The translations under genes were made by a program, and so were the position numbers. Positions 28,303-37,098 of a DNA stretch of 59,028 bases are shown here, piece after piece. The number at the start of each line of letters is the position of its first letter. Position 1 is the stretch's first letter. The DNA comes from Verrucomicrobiota bacterium JB024 (lineage in GTDB: Bacteria > Verrucomicrobiota > Verrucomicrobiia > Opitutales > Cerasicoccaceae): assembly GCA_030673825.1 (NCBI GenBank), contig JAUTCS010000109.1:1-59028 (forward strand), written 5' to 3'. The notes beneath the pieces were generated by a model. That model worked only from the letters and a program-made list of their open reading frames with translations, searched no databases and was not told the origin of the DNA.

Positions 28303-29154
28303 ATGAAACCGACCAGCATCATCGCCCTGCTCTCCGGCCCGGACCAGCCCGGTCTGGTCGCCCGCGTCGCGGGATGGATCTACGAGCGCCACGGCAACAT
28401 CATCCACGCCGACCAGCACCGCGACAGCGAAGCGGAGGTGTTTTTCCAGCGTGTGGAGTGGGTCCCCGCCGGGGACTACGAGGAGGAGCTGGCCGGTTTC
28501 CGCGCGCTGGCCGAGGGCCAGCTCGGCATGAACGCCCGCGTGGCGCTCTCCAGCGACCGCCCGAAGGTCGCCATCATGGTCTCCAAGATCGACCATTGCT
28601 TCCACGACATCATCCTGCGCTTTCGCGGCGGGGAGCTGCCCGGCGAGCTCGTCGCGGTCGTCTCCAACCACGAGGACCTCGCCGACGCCACCGCCGCCTA
28701 CGGCCTGCCCTTTTACCACATCCCCGTCACCCGCGAGACCAAGGCCGAGGCCGAGGCCCAGCAGGTCAATATCCTCCACGAAACCGGGGCCGAACTCGTC
28801 ATCATGGCCCGCTACATGCAGGTCCTGAGCGAATCCTTTCTCAAGAACGTGGGCTGTCCGGTGATTAACATCCACCACAGCTTCCTGCCAGCTTTCGCGG
28901 GGGGCAAGCCCTACCACCAGGCTTACGAGCGCGGCGTCAAGCTGATCGGCGCGACCGCCCACTACGCCACTGCCGACCTCGACGAGGGCCCGATCATCGC
29001 CCAGGACGTGGCCCGCGTCACCCACCGCCATGGCCCGGCCGACCTCGTGCGCCGTGGTCGCGATCTGGAGAAGACCGTCTTCGCCCAGGCCGTGCGCTGG
29101 CACCTGGAGAACCGCATCCTCGTTTACCACAACAAAACCGTCGTCTTCGACTAG
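28303..29154 (+). CDS. purU: Formyltetrahydrofolate deformylase
   Basis: PurU hydrolyses 10-formyl-tetrahydrofolate to formate and tetrahydrofolate, balancing one-carbon pools. Residues 1-80 form an ACT domain (SIIALLSGPDQPGLVARVAGWI). The C-terminal formyl-transferase-like domain has NIHHSFLPAFAGGKPYHQAY with the catalytic Asn and His, and HYATADLDEGPIIAQD with the catalytic Asp. Length is 283 residues, as expected. It is monocistronic and is followed by a long hairpin mosaic. Confidence 0.95.
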   Translation: MKPTSIIALLSGPDQPGLVARVAGWIYERHGNIIHADQHRDSEAEVFFQRVEWVPAGDYEEELAGFRALAEGQLGMNARVALSSDRPKVAIMVSKIDHCFHDIILRFRGGELPGELVAVVSNHEDLADATAAYGLPFYHIPVTRETKAEAEAQQVNILHETGAELVIMARYMQVLSESFLKNVGCPVINIHHSFLPAFAGGKPYHQAYERGVKLIGATAHYATADLDEGPIIAQDVARVTHRHGPADLVRRGRDLEKTVFAQAVRWHLENRILVYHNKTVVFD

Positions 29155-29477
29155 GTGCGTGGCCGCACGGGACCATGAGGGGCTGCGCCCCTACGCGGCC
29201 AGAAAGGCCGCTACCCCGGCAGGGCAAACCCTGCACTCTGGATGCTCACGCATCCTGACGGGGGTCCGGCTGGACCAGCAATCGCCCCATCGGCGCCAAA
29301 CAGGCGCCTGCCCCGTATTGAGCCAGGAGAAGGGGCAGAACATAACGCCCCCCTCGGCTTGGTCCTGCCTTGGCCGGGAAAGGCATCCGTGATCCGTAAA
29401 ATCACCGGCAAAGGAGCCTGTCCTGCGGTATTGACTTGTGCGACGCGGGGGGCAAGAGTTCGCCCCTTTGCCCGACC
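29155..29477. repeat. Mosaic of small hairpins between purU and the TPR gene
   Basis: At least six separate hairpins follow each other. They are AGGGGCTGCGCCCCT (near 29178), GCGGCCAGAAAGGCCGC (29195-29211), GCAGGGCAAACCCTGC (29219-29234), GGATGCTCACGCATCC (29240-29255), GGTCCGGCTGGACC (29264-29277) and GGCGCCAAACAGGCGCC (29292-29308). Similar units recur at 47987-48059 and 51116-51170 in different combinations. No gene is seen in the 323 bases. Confidence 0.8.
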
Positions 29478-30470
29478 ATGAACCGGCCCCCGAAAAAGCA
29501 TAAACCCAAAAAGGACGACATCCTCAACGATCCGCGCTTCGAGCGTAAAGACCTGGAGGAAGCCGACCGCCGCCTGCACGCCAAGGACGCCGTCCAGGGC
29601 GACGACCGTAACCTCGTGCACATCGACGATGCTTTCAAGGAAGCCGACATCGAGGACCAGGTCTGGCTCTTCTGGAACAAGTACAAGGGCACGATTTTCG
29701 CCGTGATCATTGCCGTCTTTATCGGTGTGATCGGGGTCGAAGGCTACCGCATGTATCAGCGCGGCGCCGTCCAGTCGATGCAGGCCGCCTATAGCGAAGC
29801 CAAGACGACCGAAGAGCTGACCGCCTTTGGCCAGGAACACACAGGAACCCCGCTGGGCGGTTTCGCACTGCTCCAGTCCGCCGACGCGCAGTACAGCCAG
29901 GGCAACTACGCCGCCGCCGCCCCGCTTTACAAGTCCGCCGCCGCCTCCCTGACCGACACCTACGTGCAGGGCCGCGCCCGCCTCGGCGAAGCCATGTCGC
30001 AGGTGCAGGCCGGGCAAACCGACCTGGGCAAGAACCTCCTCAGCTCGATCGCCGCCGACACCACCGCTCTCATCTCCGTCCGCGCCGAAGCCACCTTTGA
30101 CCTCGGCATCCTCGCCCTCAGCGCCGAGGATTACGCGGGCGCCCGTCGCCAGTTCGAGCAGGCCAGCGCCCTCGACCAAGGCGGTCCCTGGGGCTCCCAG
30201 GCCGATCGCCTGCTCCAGCAGGTGCCCGAACTTGCCGCCGCCGAGTCCGCCGCACCGTCGACGGAAACCGCACCGGCCCAGCCTGCCGCGAGCACGTCGG
30301 ACACTGTCACCCCGGCTGCCAGCACCGACACAGCCGCCCAGGGTCAGGACAAGCTCGACGCGGAGATCGCCGAGTCCGAAGCCACGGATAGCCCGGTCGT
30401 CGGCGAAATGAGCCCGGTAACCGAATCCACGGCCAGCCCGGCCGAAACCGACGCCGCCACCGCGCAGTAA
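29478..30470 (+). CDS. Membrane-anchored TPR protein (YfgM-like)
   Basis: The protein has 330 residues. A basic, charged N-terminal region of about 70 residues (KKHKPKKDD...) is followed by one membrane helix, YKGTIFAVIIAVFIGVIGVEGY. Then comes a helical repeat region, about residues 95-245, with TPR-like units (FALLQSADAQYSQGNYAAAAPLY, FDLGILALSAEDYAGARRQFEQA). It resembles the YfgM/TPR_21 group, which works at the Sec translocon and in envelope stress. The last 90 residues are Ala/Thr/Pro-rich and acidic. They include the motif IAESEATDSPVVGEMSPVTE, which also occurs in the NfeD protein at 34434. Confidence 0.78.
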   Translation: MNRPPKKHKPKKDDILNDPRFERKDLEEADRRLHAKDAVQGDDRNLVHIDDAFKEADIEDQVWLFWNKYKGTIFAVIIAVFIGVIGVEGYRMYQRGAVQSMQAAYSEAKTTEELTAFGQEHTGTPLGGFALLQSADAQYSQGNYAAAAPLYKSAAASLTDTYVQGRARLGEAMSQVQAGQTDLGKNLLSSIAADTTALISVRAEATFDLGILALSAEDYAGARRQFEQASALDQGGPWGSQADRLLQQVPELAAAESAAPSTETAPAQPAASTSDTVTPAASTDTAAQGQDKLDAEIAESEATDSPVVGEMSPVTESTASPAETDAATAQ

Positions 30471-30516
30471 GCCGGACGCATCGCCAGTCAGACACGGACA
30501 TCCATTCTTTCCCAAG

Positions 30517-30547
30517 AGGGCCGCGAGCAGATCGCGGCCTTTTTTTG
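30517..30547 (+). terminator. Terminator of the TPR gene
   Basis: The stem GGCCGCGAGCAGATCGCGGCC is followed by seven T. Confidence 0.92.
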
Positions 30548-30590
30548 TGCGCGGAGAGCCGTTTTTTTATCACCCGAAGCCACCCCGTCC

Positions 30591-30717
30591 GTTGTCATCC
30601 TGAGCGAGCGCAGCGCGTCGAAGGATCTCCCGGTTCGGATTTTTACGGATTCATTCAGCAGACCGGGCGAGGAGATCCTTCGACGCGTCCGCTTGCGGAC
30701 TTGCTCAGGATGACAAC
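30591..30717. repeat. Inverted repeat of the GTCATCCTGAGCG / TCGAAGGATCT type
   Basis: The left arm at 30591-30630 starts GTTGTCATCCTGAGCGAGCG and ends TCGAAGGATCTCC. The right arm at 30671-30717 is its near reverse complement with a small insertion. This sequence style is a widespread intergenic repeat in many bacteria. It lies at the 3' side of both flanking genes. Confidence 0.82.
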
Positions 30718-30775
30718 GGGGTGTGCTGCGACGGACCGAAGGCACTCACTGAACCAAACTCTTTGCGAAATGGCC

Positions 30776-33031
30776 CTACTTGAGCTTGTCGAGGTACTCC
30801 TTACGCTGATCATCCGGCAAGTCCTTCTGGAGTATGAACTGGCGGGCGGCGAACTTGTCCACCTTCCCCCACTCGCTCAGGCTCTGGTCGAGCAGCTGCT
30901 TGCGCTGGCCCTCGTCCTGCACCCGCAGCGCCCACTCGGCGGCGTAGGCGGGCTCGTAACGCTTAATGGTGTTGACGAGGCCGCGGATGGCGTCGTCACG
31001 GTTGGCCCCGGCGGGCATCTCGGCCATGTAGGCAGCGGCGGCGGGCAGGTCCTGCCGCAGCCAGCTGTTAACGAGCGTTTTCTGGGCGTCGTCGTAGGGC
31101 TGCCCCTCGGGCAGCGTCTCGATCCACTCCGCTGCGGTGGCCGGATCGGAGTTGCACCAGGAGTTGGCGAGAGAGTTTGTGAGCTGCGCGCGCTCGTCCG
31201 CAGTGGCATGCTGATCGATCCAGGCAGCGGCGGCCTGCGGATCATACTGGGCCCAACTGCCCATGGCGGTTGACACCGCGCCCTTGCGCACACCCTCGTC
31301 CGGGAGGGTGGAGATCCACGCCAGCGCACCGGCAGGGTCGTAACTCATCCAGGAGCGGGTGGCGCTGTTGACGGCGTTCCGGCGGAGCTCGTCGTCATCG
31401 ATCGTGCCGATCATCTGCACGAGCGCGGCGGGATCGTCGGAGCCGAGCTGGTCGTAGTAGCGCCCGAGGGCCTGGCGGCGCTCGTACGGGTTTTCCAGTG
31501 AATCGGCCCAGGCCAGCGCGCCCTCCGGGTCGCGGCGGCTCCAGTTCCACATAAAATTGCTCATCATGTTGGCCCGGTTGTCGCCGGGGGGCATACTCAT
31601 CACCAGATCGATCGCGCCCTGCGGGTTCTCGTCGAGCATGCTGTAAATGAGGTTGCTGTAAGCGTTCCGGCGGTCGTTGCCGGTGAGGTTGTCCGTGACA
31701 AAGGCCATGGCCGCCTGCGAGTCGGTCTCGGCCAAGGCGCGGGCTACGTCCTGCATGGCCTGGTTGCGGTTGCGGCCCAGGGGCATCGTCTCAATCAGGT
31801 CGAGCGCCCGGTCCATGTCCTCGTTGCGGGCGAGGTTACTGATGAGCTGCTGCATGGCCTGCCCCTTGAAAGGTGACTCCTCCATCGCGTTGAGGTAGGT
31901 GAGCGCGGCGTCCGGGTCCTGCCGGTACCAGGTCTGAATAATGCTGCCGATGGCGTTGCGGCGCGTCTCGGGGCTGGCAACATTGGCCATCAGGTGATCA
32001 ACGGCAGCCTGCGGATCACTCTCGGCCCAGCCGCGGTAAAGCTCGGCGTGTGTCCAGCTGCTGACGTCGGAAGGGGAAAGCCCGGCGTAGATTTGCAGGG
32101 CCGCCTCCGGGTCGGAACGGGCCATGCGGGAGAGTGCGGCCTGGATGAGATTCTGCCGTTGCGAGCCGCTGGGCGTGGCCAGCGCCGCCGCCAAGGCCGC
32201 CTGCGAGTCGTCCTCGGCCCAGGCGTTGACGACCGACCACAGAGCGCTGCGGCGCTGGTTGGGGTCGGTCAGGGTAAGCGCCTCCTGATAGGCTCCCTGC
32301 GGGTCATCCTTGGCCCAGTTGCGAAAGACGGAGTTGTAGCGCCAGCGGTCGGTCATTTCGCCGCTGTACTGATCCATGAGGACGCGGGCGCGGCGGTAGT
32401 CCTCCGAGGCGATTTTGTTGACCACGGCCTGGATGGCCTGGCGGCGGACCTTATCCTCGCCGACGGCATCAGCGGCGGCCAACGCGCCGGAGGGATCGAG
32501 CTCGGCCCAGATGCGAAAAATCGTCGTCAGGTACGGCACGGAGGTCGGGGTTTTACGCTCCTGCGCCAACGACCACTGAAGCGCTCCGGTGGGCGAAAGC
32601 TCCGTCCAGCGCTCCACCAGCATCCGGCGCGCTTCGTTGCGGATGCGCTTGTCCGGGTGCTCCTCAAAGCTGTCCATCAGCGCCGCCATCTCGGAGGCGG
32701 GCACGTCCTGTACGAGCGCGTGGAGCTTGAGCGTGCGGACGAAGGGGCTGCGCGTGGTGATGGCGGCAATCATCGCCTCCTGCGTCGTCAGCCGCTCCCC
32801 GGCGAGTTCCTCTGAGGCGGCGACCACCTCTGCGCCCTGCCCGTCTGCCCCGGCGGGATTCGGGGCCTCGCGCACGACGACCTCCACCCGCTCGGTCGTC
32901 AACGGCCCAACGGGCGTCAGGGCATTACCGGCGCGGGCGGAGGGAACGGGATCGGGCGAGCTCAGGCGACCAGCGACGAAGGCCACCGCGAGCACGGCGA
33001 CCGCCACGCAGACAAGCAGCAGTTTTTTCAT
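30776..33031 (-). CDS. Exported 751-residue protein of ~34-residue DP repeats
   Basis: The N-terminus MKKLLLVCVAVAVLAVAFVAGRL is a signal or anchor. The rest is a long chain of helical repeats with period near 34-36 residues. A typical unit reads W-x3-DP-x-AAL-x-W-x3-LP-x-G-x2-R-x2-A (for example SYDPAGALAWISTLPDEG, QYDPQAAAAWIDQHATADE, NSDPATAAEWIETLPEG). I count about fifteen or more units from residue 130 to the end. This is an alpha-solenoid like TPR or HEAT, probably a periplasmic protein-binding scaffold. I do not recognise a named family. It is a single gene with no operon partners. Confidence 0.75.
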   Translation of the reverse strand: MKKLLLVCVAVAVLAVAFVAGRLSSPDPVPSARAGNALTPVGPLTTERVEVVVREAPNPAGADGQGAEVVAASEELAGERLTTQEAMIAAITTRSPFVRTLKLHALVQDVPASEMAALMDSFEEHPDKRIRNEARRMLVERWTELSPTGALQWSLAQERKTPTSVPYLTTIFRIWAELDPSGALAAADAVGEDKVRRQAIQAVVNKIASEDYRRARVLMDQYSGEMTDRWRYNSVFRNWAKDDPQGAYQEALTLTDPNQRRSALWSVVNAWAEDDSQAALAAALATPSGSQRQNLIQAALSRMARSDPEAALQIYAGLSPSDVSSWTHAELYRGWAESDPQAAVDHLMANVASPETRRNAIGSIIQTWYRQDPDAALTYLNAMEESPFKGQAMQQLISNLARNEDMDRALDLIETMPLGRNRNQAMQDVARALAETDSQAAMAFVTDNLTGNDRRNAYSNLIYSMLDENPQGAIDLVMSMPPGDNRANMMSNFMWNWSRRDPEGALAWADSLENPYERRQALGRYYDQLGSDDPAALVQMIGTIDDDELRRNAVNSATRSWMSYDPAGALAWISTLPDEGVRKGAVSTAMGSWAQYDPQAAAAWIDQHATADERAQLTNSLANSWCNSDPATAAEWIETLPEGQPYDDAQKTLVNSWLRQDLPAAAAYMAEMPAGANRDDAIRGLVNTIKRYEPAYAAEWALRVQDEGQRKQLLDQSLSEWGKVDKFAARQFILQKDLPDDQRKEYLDKLK

Positions 33032-33199
33032 GGCGGAGAATGGGAGGCGACGAGTGAGCCCGGACCTTTCACACGGAAAACACAGTATGCGCTCCCGCGC
33101 GGGCCGGGGTACGGCAGACTCTAGCCCGCTCTCACGGCCTGTGACAATCCCCGTTTACGCCGGGCTTGGACATTTTTAACCCCTTCCGCCCAGTCGGGG

Positions 33200-33294
33200 A
33201 GAAAAGAGCGCCTGCCCCGATGGACGAACGGAGTTCGTTTGCTCGGGCGCTAATCGGATCACTGATGCAGGACTCTGTCCTGCCTGTTTCAGGC
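33200..33294. repeat. Hairpin cluster overlapping the mutarotase stop
   Basis: ACGAACGGAGTTCGT (33224-33238), GCAGGACTCTGTCCTGC (33267-33283) and GCCTGTTTCAGGC (33282-33294) follow each other. The last one contains the stop codon of the gene at 33289. Confidence 0.65.
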
Positions 33295-34212
33295 CAGCGA
33301 CACTTCGACGGAAAAGACCTCGGTCTTGCCCGGCTCGACGAAGTGCAGGCCCTTCTGGGTCTCGGGGCTGTTGGGCGGCCCCATCCACGGTTCCACACAG
33401 AAAAAGGGGCTCTCGTCGGTCTGGGTCCAGGAGACGACCGACACCCACGGGGCGGGGACCTTCTGGTCGCCGATGCGGATGAGGATGTCCTCCTCGCCCC
33501 CGCGCGGCCCGAAGCGCACCTCGTTGCTCTTGAGCTTACAGCGGATCAGGTCCACCTGCACCGGGTCGTCGAAGCCCCCCGCATCGGGAAAATCTTTCAC
33601 CGGCACGAGCTTACCCTCGCCGTCCTGGTGGAAGGCCTTTTTCGCGGGCACATGCAGCACGTAGTCGCGGCGCGAAAGCCCCTCGTGCCACGGCAGGGCG
33701 AAGTAGAAATGGTGCCCCGCCGACCACGGGAGCGGCTTGTCCCCATGGTTCTGGAGCTCGTAATCGACGAAAAACGCCAGCTGCTCGAAGCGGTAGCGCA
33801 CGCAGAAGGTGTAGTCGTACGGGTAGGCCACGCGGCACTCCTCGGAGGGCACGAACTGCGCGGTGAAACCATGGTCGTGCTCAGTCACGACCTCGAAGCG
33901 TCCCTGCCGGGCGTACCCGTGCATGGCCATGGGGCGGCGTTCGCCGTCGGGGGCACGCCAGTAGCCGATGGCTCCCTTGTCAAAGGTGCGGGCGGCGAAA
34001 GGGAAGAGCACCGGATTGCCCCCGCGCGCATGGGCAATGGCGCCCAGGTCGGCATTTTCGGGCCAGTGGATGACATCGCGGAAGCTGCCGTCGGCCAGCG
34101 TGAGGTGCCAGTTCATCAGGCGCGCCCCGGCCTCGGGGTATGCCAAAAAAGTGGAGGCCCCGATCTGCCACTTGCGCACCGGGTGCCCGTCGATATCGAG
34201 CGTTTCGATCAT
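33289..34212 (-). CDS. Aldose 1-epimerase family protein (hexose mutarotase-like)
   Basis: Members interconvert alpha and beta forms of hexoses or hexose-6-phosphates. The protein has 307 residues and an all-beta sequence. NPVLFPFAARTFD, PMAMHGYARQGRFEV and the later SAGHHFYFALPW hold the conserved histidines and arginine of the galactose-mutarotase fold. VEPWMGPPNSPET near the C-terminus is also typical. I chose the ATG at 34212 (MIETLDIDGHPVRK). Whether the substrate is a free sugar or a sugar phosphate is not clear. Confidence 0.85.
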   Translation of the reverse strand: MIETLDIDGHPVRKWQIGASTFLAYPEAGARLMNWHLTLADGSFRDVIHWPENADLGAIAHARGGNPVLFPFAARTFDKGAIGYWRAPDGERRPMAMHGYARQGRFEVVTEHDHGFTAQFVPSEECRVAYPYDYTFCVRYRFEQLAFFVDYELQNHGDKPLPWSAGHHFYFALPWHEGLSRRDYVLHVPAKKAFHQDGEGKLVPVKDFPDAGGFDDPVQVDLIRCKLKSNEVRFGPRGGEEDILIRIGDQKVPAPWVSVVSWTQTDESPFFCVEPWMGPPNSPETQKGLHFVEPGKTEVFSVEVSLA

Positions 34213-34433
34213 GGATAACGAAGCTAGCGCCTGCGTGCGAAATGACAACACCGATGAGGAAAGTTCTCCGCGAAACCGCCTGCGGCCTGCGCCCGCGCGG
34301 CATGCCCGGCCCCTGCCATTCCGCGAAAAATCCGTGAAAACCGCCCCGTCGCCCCGTTTTCGTCCTTATCGGAGCACAATCGCACCGCTTGGCCTTGCTT
34401 TTGGCGGGGGCGTTTCCTACGTTGGGATATCCC

Positions 34434-36122
34434 ATGGTTCCCCGGGTCTATCTGCTCGCCGCCCTCCTGCTCCTGTCCGGTCCGGTCGCCTCTGTGTGGG
34501 CCGATAACGCCGCTGCCGAAGAGCAGCCTGCCACGGCCCCTGCCGACAGCGCAGACGCCGACAACGCGCAGGCCTCCGAGTCCGCCCCGCCCGCCGAGAC
34601 GCTCGACGAGCAGATCGCCGAAGCCGAGGCCCCCGACAGCCCCGTCGTGGGCGACATGAGCCCGCTGACCGAGGCCGACCCCGCCGACGACTCTTCGGAC
34701 GCCACGGACAAAGCCCCCGCCCCCGAGTCTTTTGCCGACGAGCCCGCGCCGAGCATTCTGCCCATGCCCGCGGACGGTTACGACGTGTACGTCGTGCCGA
34801 TCAAGGGCGCCATTGGCCCGCCCCAGCTCTACATCCTGCGCCGCGCCCTCAAGGACGCCATCGCCAACGGCGTAGAGACCGTCATCCTCCAGATGGACAC
34901 GCCCGGCGGCCGCGTCGACACGACCCTGGAGATGATGGAGGCGCTGGATAACTTCGAGGGCGAGACGATCACCTTTGTCGACAAGGACGCCATTTCCGCC
35001 GGTTCGTACATCGCGGTGGCGACGGACGCCATTTACTTCGCCCCCAAGGGTAAGATGGGCGCAGCCGAAGCCGTCACCGGCAATGGCCAGGACATCGACG
35101 AGAGCATGCAGCGCAAGGTCAGCAGCTACCTGCGGGCCGTCGTGCGGGTGCTCTCCGAGACGCACCGCTACCGCGCCGATGTGCAGCGGGCCATGATGGA
35201 CCCCGCCTACGTGCTTGAGATCGACGGCCACGAGATCAAGCCCGCTGGTGAACTGCTCACGCTTACCGCCACCGAGGCTGCCCGTGAATACGGCAACCCG
35301 CCCCAACCCCTGCTGGCCGCCGGGATCGTGGACAGCGTGGATCAACTGCTGGACCAGCGTTACGGCCCCGGCAACTACCACGTACGCGAGTTTCACCTGA
35401 GCTGGTCCGAGGAGTTCGCCAAGTGGTTCTCCACCATCGCCCCGGTTCTCATCTCCATCGGCATCCTCTTAATCATTATCGAGATCAAGACCCCGAACTT
35501 CGGGCTGCTTGGCGGGCTCGGGATCGCCCTGGTCATCCTCGCCTTTCTGGGCAACACCTTCGCCGGGCTGGCGGGCAACGAGCCCATCCTGCTCTTTTTC
35601 GTCGGGGTGATCCTGATCGCGCTGGAGCTGTTCTTCTTCCCGGGCGTGATCGTCGTGGCCGCGCTCGGCCTGCTGAGCATCGTCGCCGCCATCGTCTGGT
35701 CGATGGCCGACATCTGGCCCACGCCCGACGGGGGCGTCACCATCTCCGGCGAGGCCCTGGCCGAGGCTTTCCAGAACGCCCTTATCGCCGTCATCCTGGC
35801 GGGCATCGGGCTGGCGATCCTGTGGCGTTTCCTGCCAAGCTCGCCGCTGTTCCGCCGCTTCATTTCGGTCGGCGCGGTCGGCGGCGTCTCCGAAGTGGAC
35901 GCCCACGGCGGCAGCTCCTCCTCCGGCCAAACCACCTTGCCCGACCTGGGCGCGCGCGGCACCGTCGTGCGCGACCTGCACCCCACCGGCATCATCGAGA
36001 TCGACGGCCAGCAATACCAGGCCAAGTGCGCCCACGGCGAAATCAAACGCGGCCAGCCCGTCATCGTCGTCCAGCGCGGCAGCTTCGCCCTCGTGGTCGA
36101 GCCCGCCGACAACGCCTCATGA
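34434..36122 (+). CDS. NfeD-family membrane serine protease (long form)
   Basis: The protein has 562 residues. A signal peptide (to about residue 22) is followed by a 90-residue acidic, Ala/Pro-rich region, then a ClpP-like protease domain (about residues 105-310). VILQMDTPGGRVDT and AISAGSYIA place the likely nucleophile at S188 and the base at K228; the 40-residue spacing resembles that of the archaeal 1510-N protease. Four to five membrane helices (about 330-470) and an OB-fold NfeD domain (RGTVVRDLHPTGIIEIDG) complete it. Such proteases cut stomatin/flotillin partners, and floA lies downstream. Residues 57-80 carry a motif shared with the TPR protein at 29478. Confidence 0.9.
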   Translation: MVPRVYLLAALLLLSGPVASVWADNAAAEEQPATAPADSADADNAQASESAPPAETLDEQIAEAEAPDSPVVGDMSPLTEADPADDSSDATDKAPAPESFADEPAPSILPMPADGYDVYVVPIKGAIGPPQLYILRRALKDAIANGVETVILQMDTPGGRVDTTLEMMEALDNFEGETITFVDKDAISAGSYIAVATDAIYFAPKGKMGAAEAVTGNGQDIDESMQRKVSSYLRAVVRVLSETHRYRADVQRAMMDPAYVLEIDGHEIKPAGELLTLTATEAAREYGNPPQPLLAAGIVDSVDQLLDQRYGPGNYHVREFHLSWSEEFAKWFSTIAPVLISIGILLIIIEIKTPNFGLLGGLGIALVILAFLGNTFAGLAGNEPILLFFVGVILIALELFFFPGVIVVAALGLLSIVAAIVWSMADIWPTPDGGVTISGEALAEAFQNALIAVILAGIGLAILWRFLPSSPLFRRFISVGAVGGVSEVDAHGGSSSSGQTTLPDLGARGTVVRDLHPTGIIEIDGQQYQAKCAHGEIKRGQPVIVVQRGSFALVVEPADNAS

Positions 36123-37048
36123 AACGCCCGCACCTGACCGCTCTCGCGTTGTTGTTTGCCGTTCCCCTGCTGGCAAACGCGCAGATCGAGCACAATCCGG
36201 GTGACGCGGAAGACGAGATGCCCGAGGGGCATGAAAGCCTTTGCCGTCAACTCGACGCACTGACAGAGGGTAAGGACTACACACTGATTCATGCCCGCCT
36301 GGAGCAACCCGGTGTGTTTGCAGGCACGCCTAAAGAAACCCGGCAGACCATGACCCTGCTCTACGGCAACGGGGAGCTTTACGCGTTCTCGGCCTACACG
36401 GACATCCCCACCCGCATGGACGAACTGCTGGGGGTGTCGATATTTCCTTCCAGTCAGCCCGACTCTGACGGCTCCTACCACGCCAGCGCCGTCAAAAAGG
36501 AGGCCATCCAAGCCTCCGGCGGAGTGATGCAACGAGCTTCGGAGAGCGTCCATTATGACATCATAGATGATCGCATTGTGGACACAAGAGAGCGCAGCTA
36601 TTACCAAAAGACCGACGCCGACATCGGTATTTTGCTGGAGTACATGTATCTGCTCACGGCCCTTGGCGAATGGCCCCTGCTAGATGCCCAAAGCGACGAG
36701 CTTGTTAGCATGAAGGGGCCGACAGAGCTCCACGGAGTGAATCTCGTGGCCAGCACGGTCCCGTCCGACATGACCATTGTGGGGAACCACGAGATTCGCA
36801 TCCGCACGTTTCCCGAGCAACCTGGCCGTGACCTCGTGATCCTCCTCGAACCCAAGGGCGATGATACACTCGCCATAATACATTTCAACGGTGGCCTGGA
36901 TTTTTCGAAGACCTATCATATCGCCCCGCCTGAAAAGCTCGCTCCCGGCGATTCGCGTGTCGCCGCGTTTCAGGCGCAGGTCCTCGCTCAGATCGACGCC
37001 GCGTACACCGAGGCGAACACGCCGCGCCCGTCCACCTGCGCGAAATGA
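36119..37048 (+). CDS. Secreted protein of unknown function in the NfeD-FloA operon
   Basis: The protein has 309 residues with signal peptide MKRPHLTALALLFAVPLLANAQ. I recognise no domain. The start overlaps the NfeD stop as ATGA, which indicates translational coupling, and the short NfeD gene starts 51 bases on. It lies on a different composition background, slightly lower in GC and with more even codon use than its neighbours. An unrelated exported gene between nfeD and floA is unusual. A role in the envelope near the flotillin assembly is inferred only from position. Confidence 0.7.
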   Translation: MKRPHLTALALLFAVPLLANAQIEHNPGDAEDEMPEGHESLCRQLDALTEGKDYTLIHARLEQPGVFAGTPKETRQTMTLLYGNGELYAFSAYTDIPTRMDELLGVSIFPSSQPDSDGSYHASAVKKEAIQASGGVMQRASESVHYDIIDDRIVDTRERSYYQKTDADIGILLEYMYLLTALGEWPLLDAQSDELVSMKGPTELHGVNLVASTVPSDMTIVGNHEIRIRTFPEQPGRDLVILLEPKGDDTLAIIHFNGGLDFSKTYHIAPPEKLAPGDSRVAAFQAQVLAQIDAAYTEANTPRPSTCAK

Positions 37049-37098
37049 CATTGGCCCGCCGCCGGATTTACCCTAATGTTCCCCTCATACAACCGCCC

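Larger units (their letters stand above)
30471..30775. other. 305-base intergenic region, terminator plus inverted repeat
   Basis: It holds the terminator of the TPR gene (30517-30547) and a long inverted repeat (30591-30717), both described separately. No open frame here looks real. Confidence 0.7.

Noticed and set aside
29155-29477. CRISPR-like array
   Set aside because: The hairpins differ in sequence and there are no equal spacers or cas genes. It is a mosaic of small palindromes.
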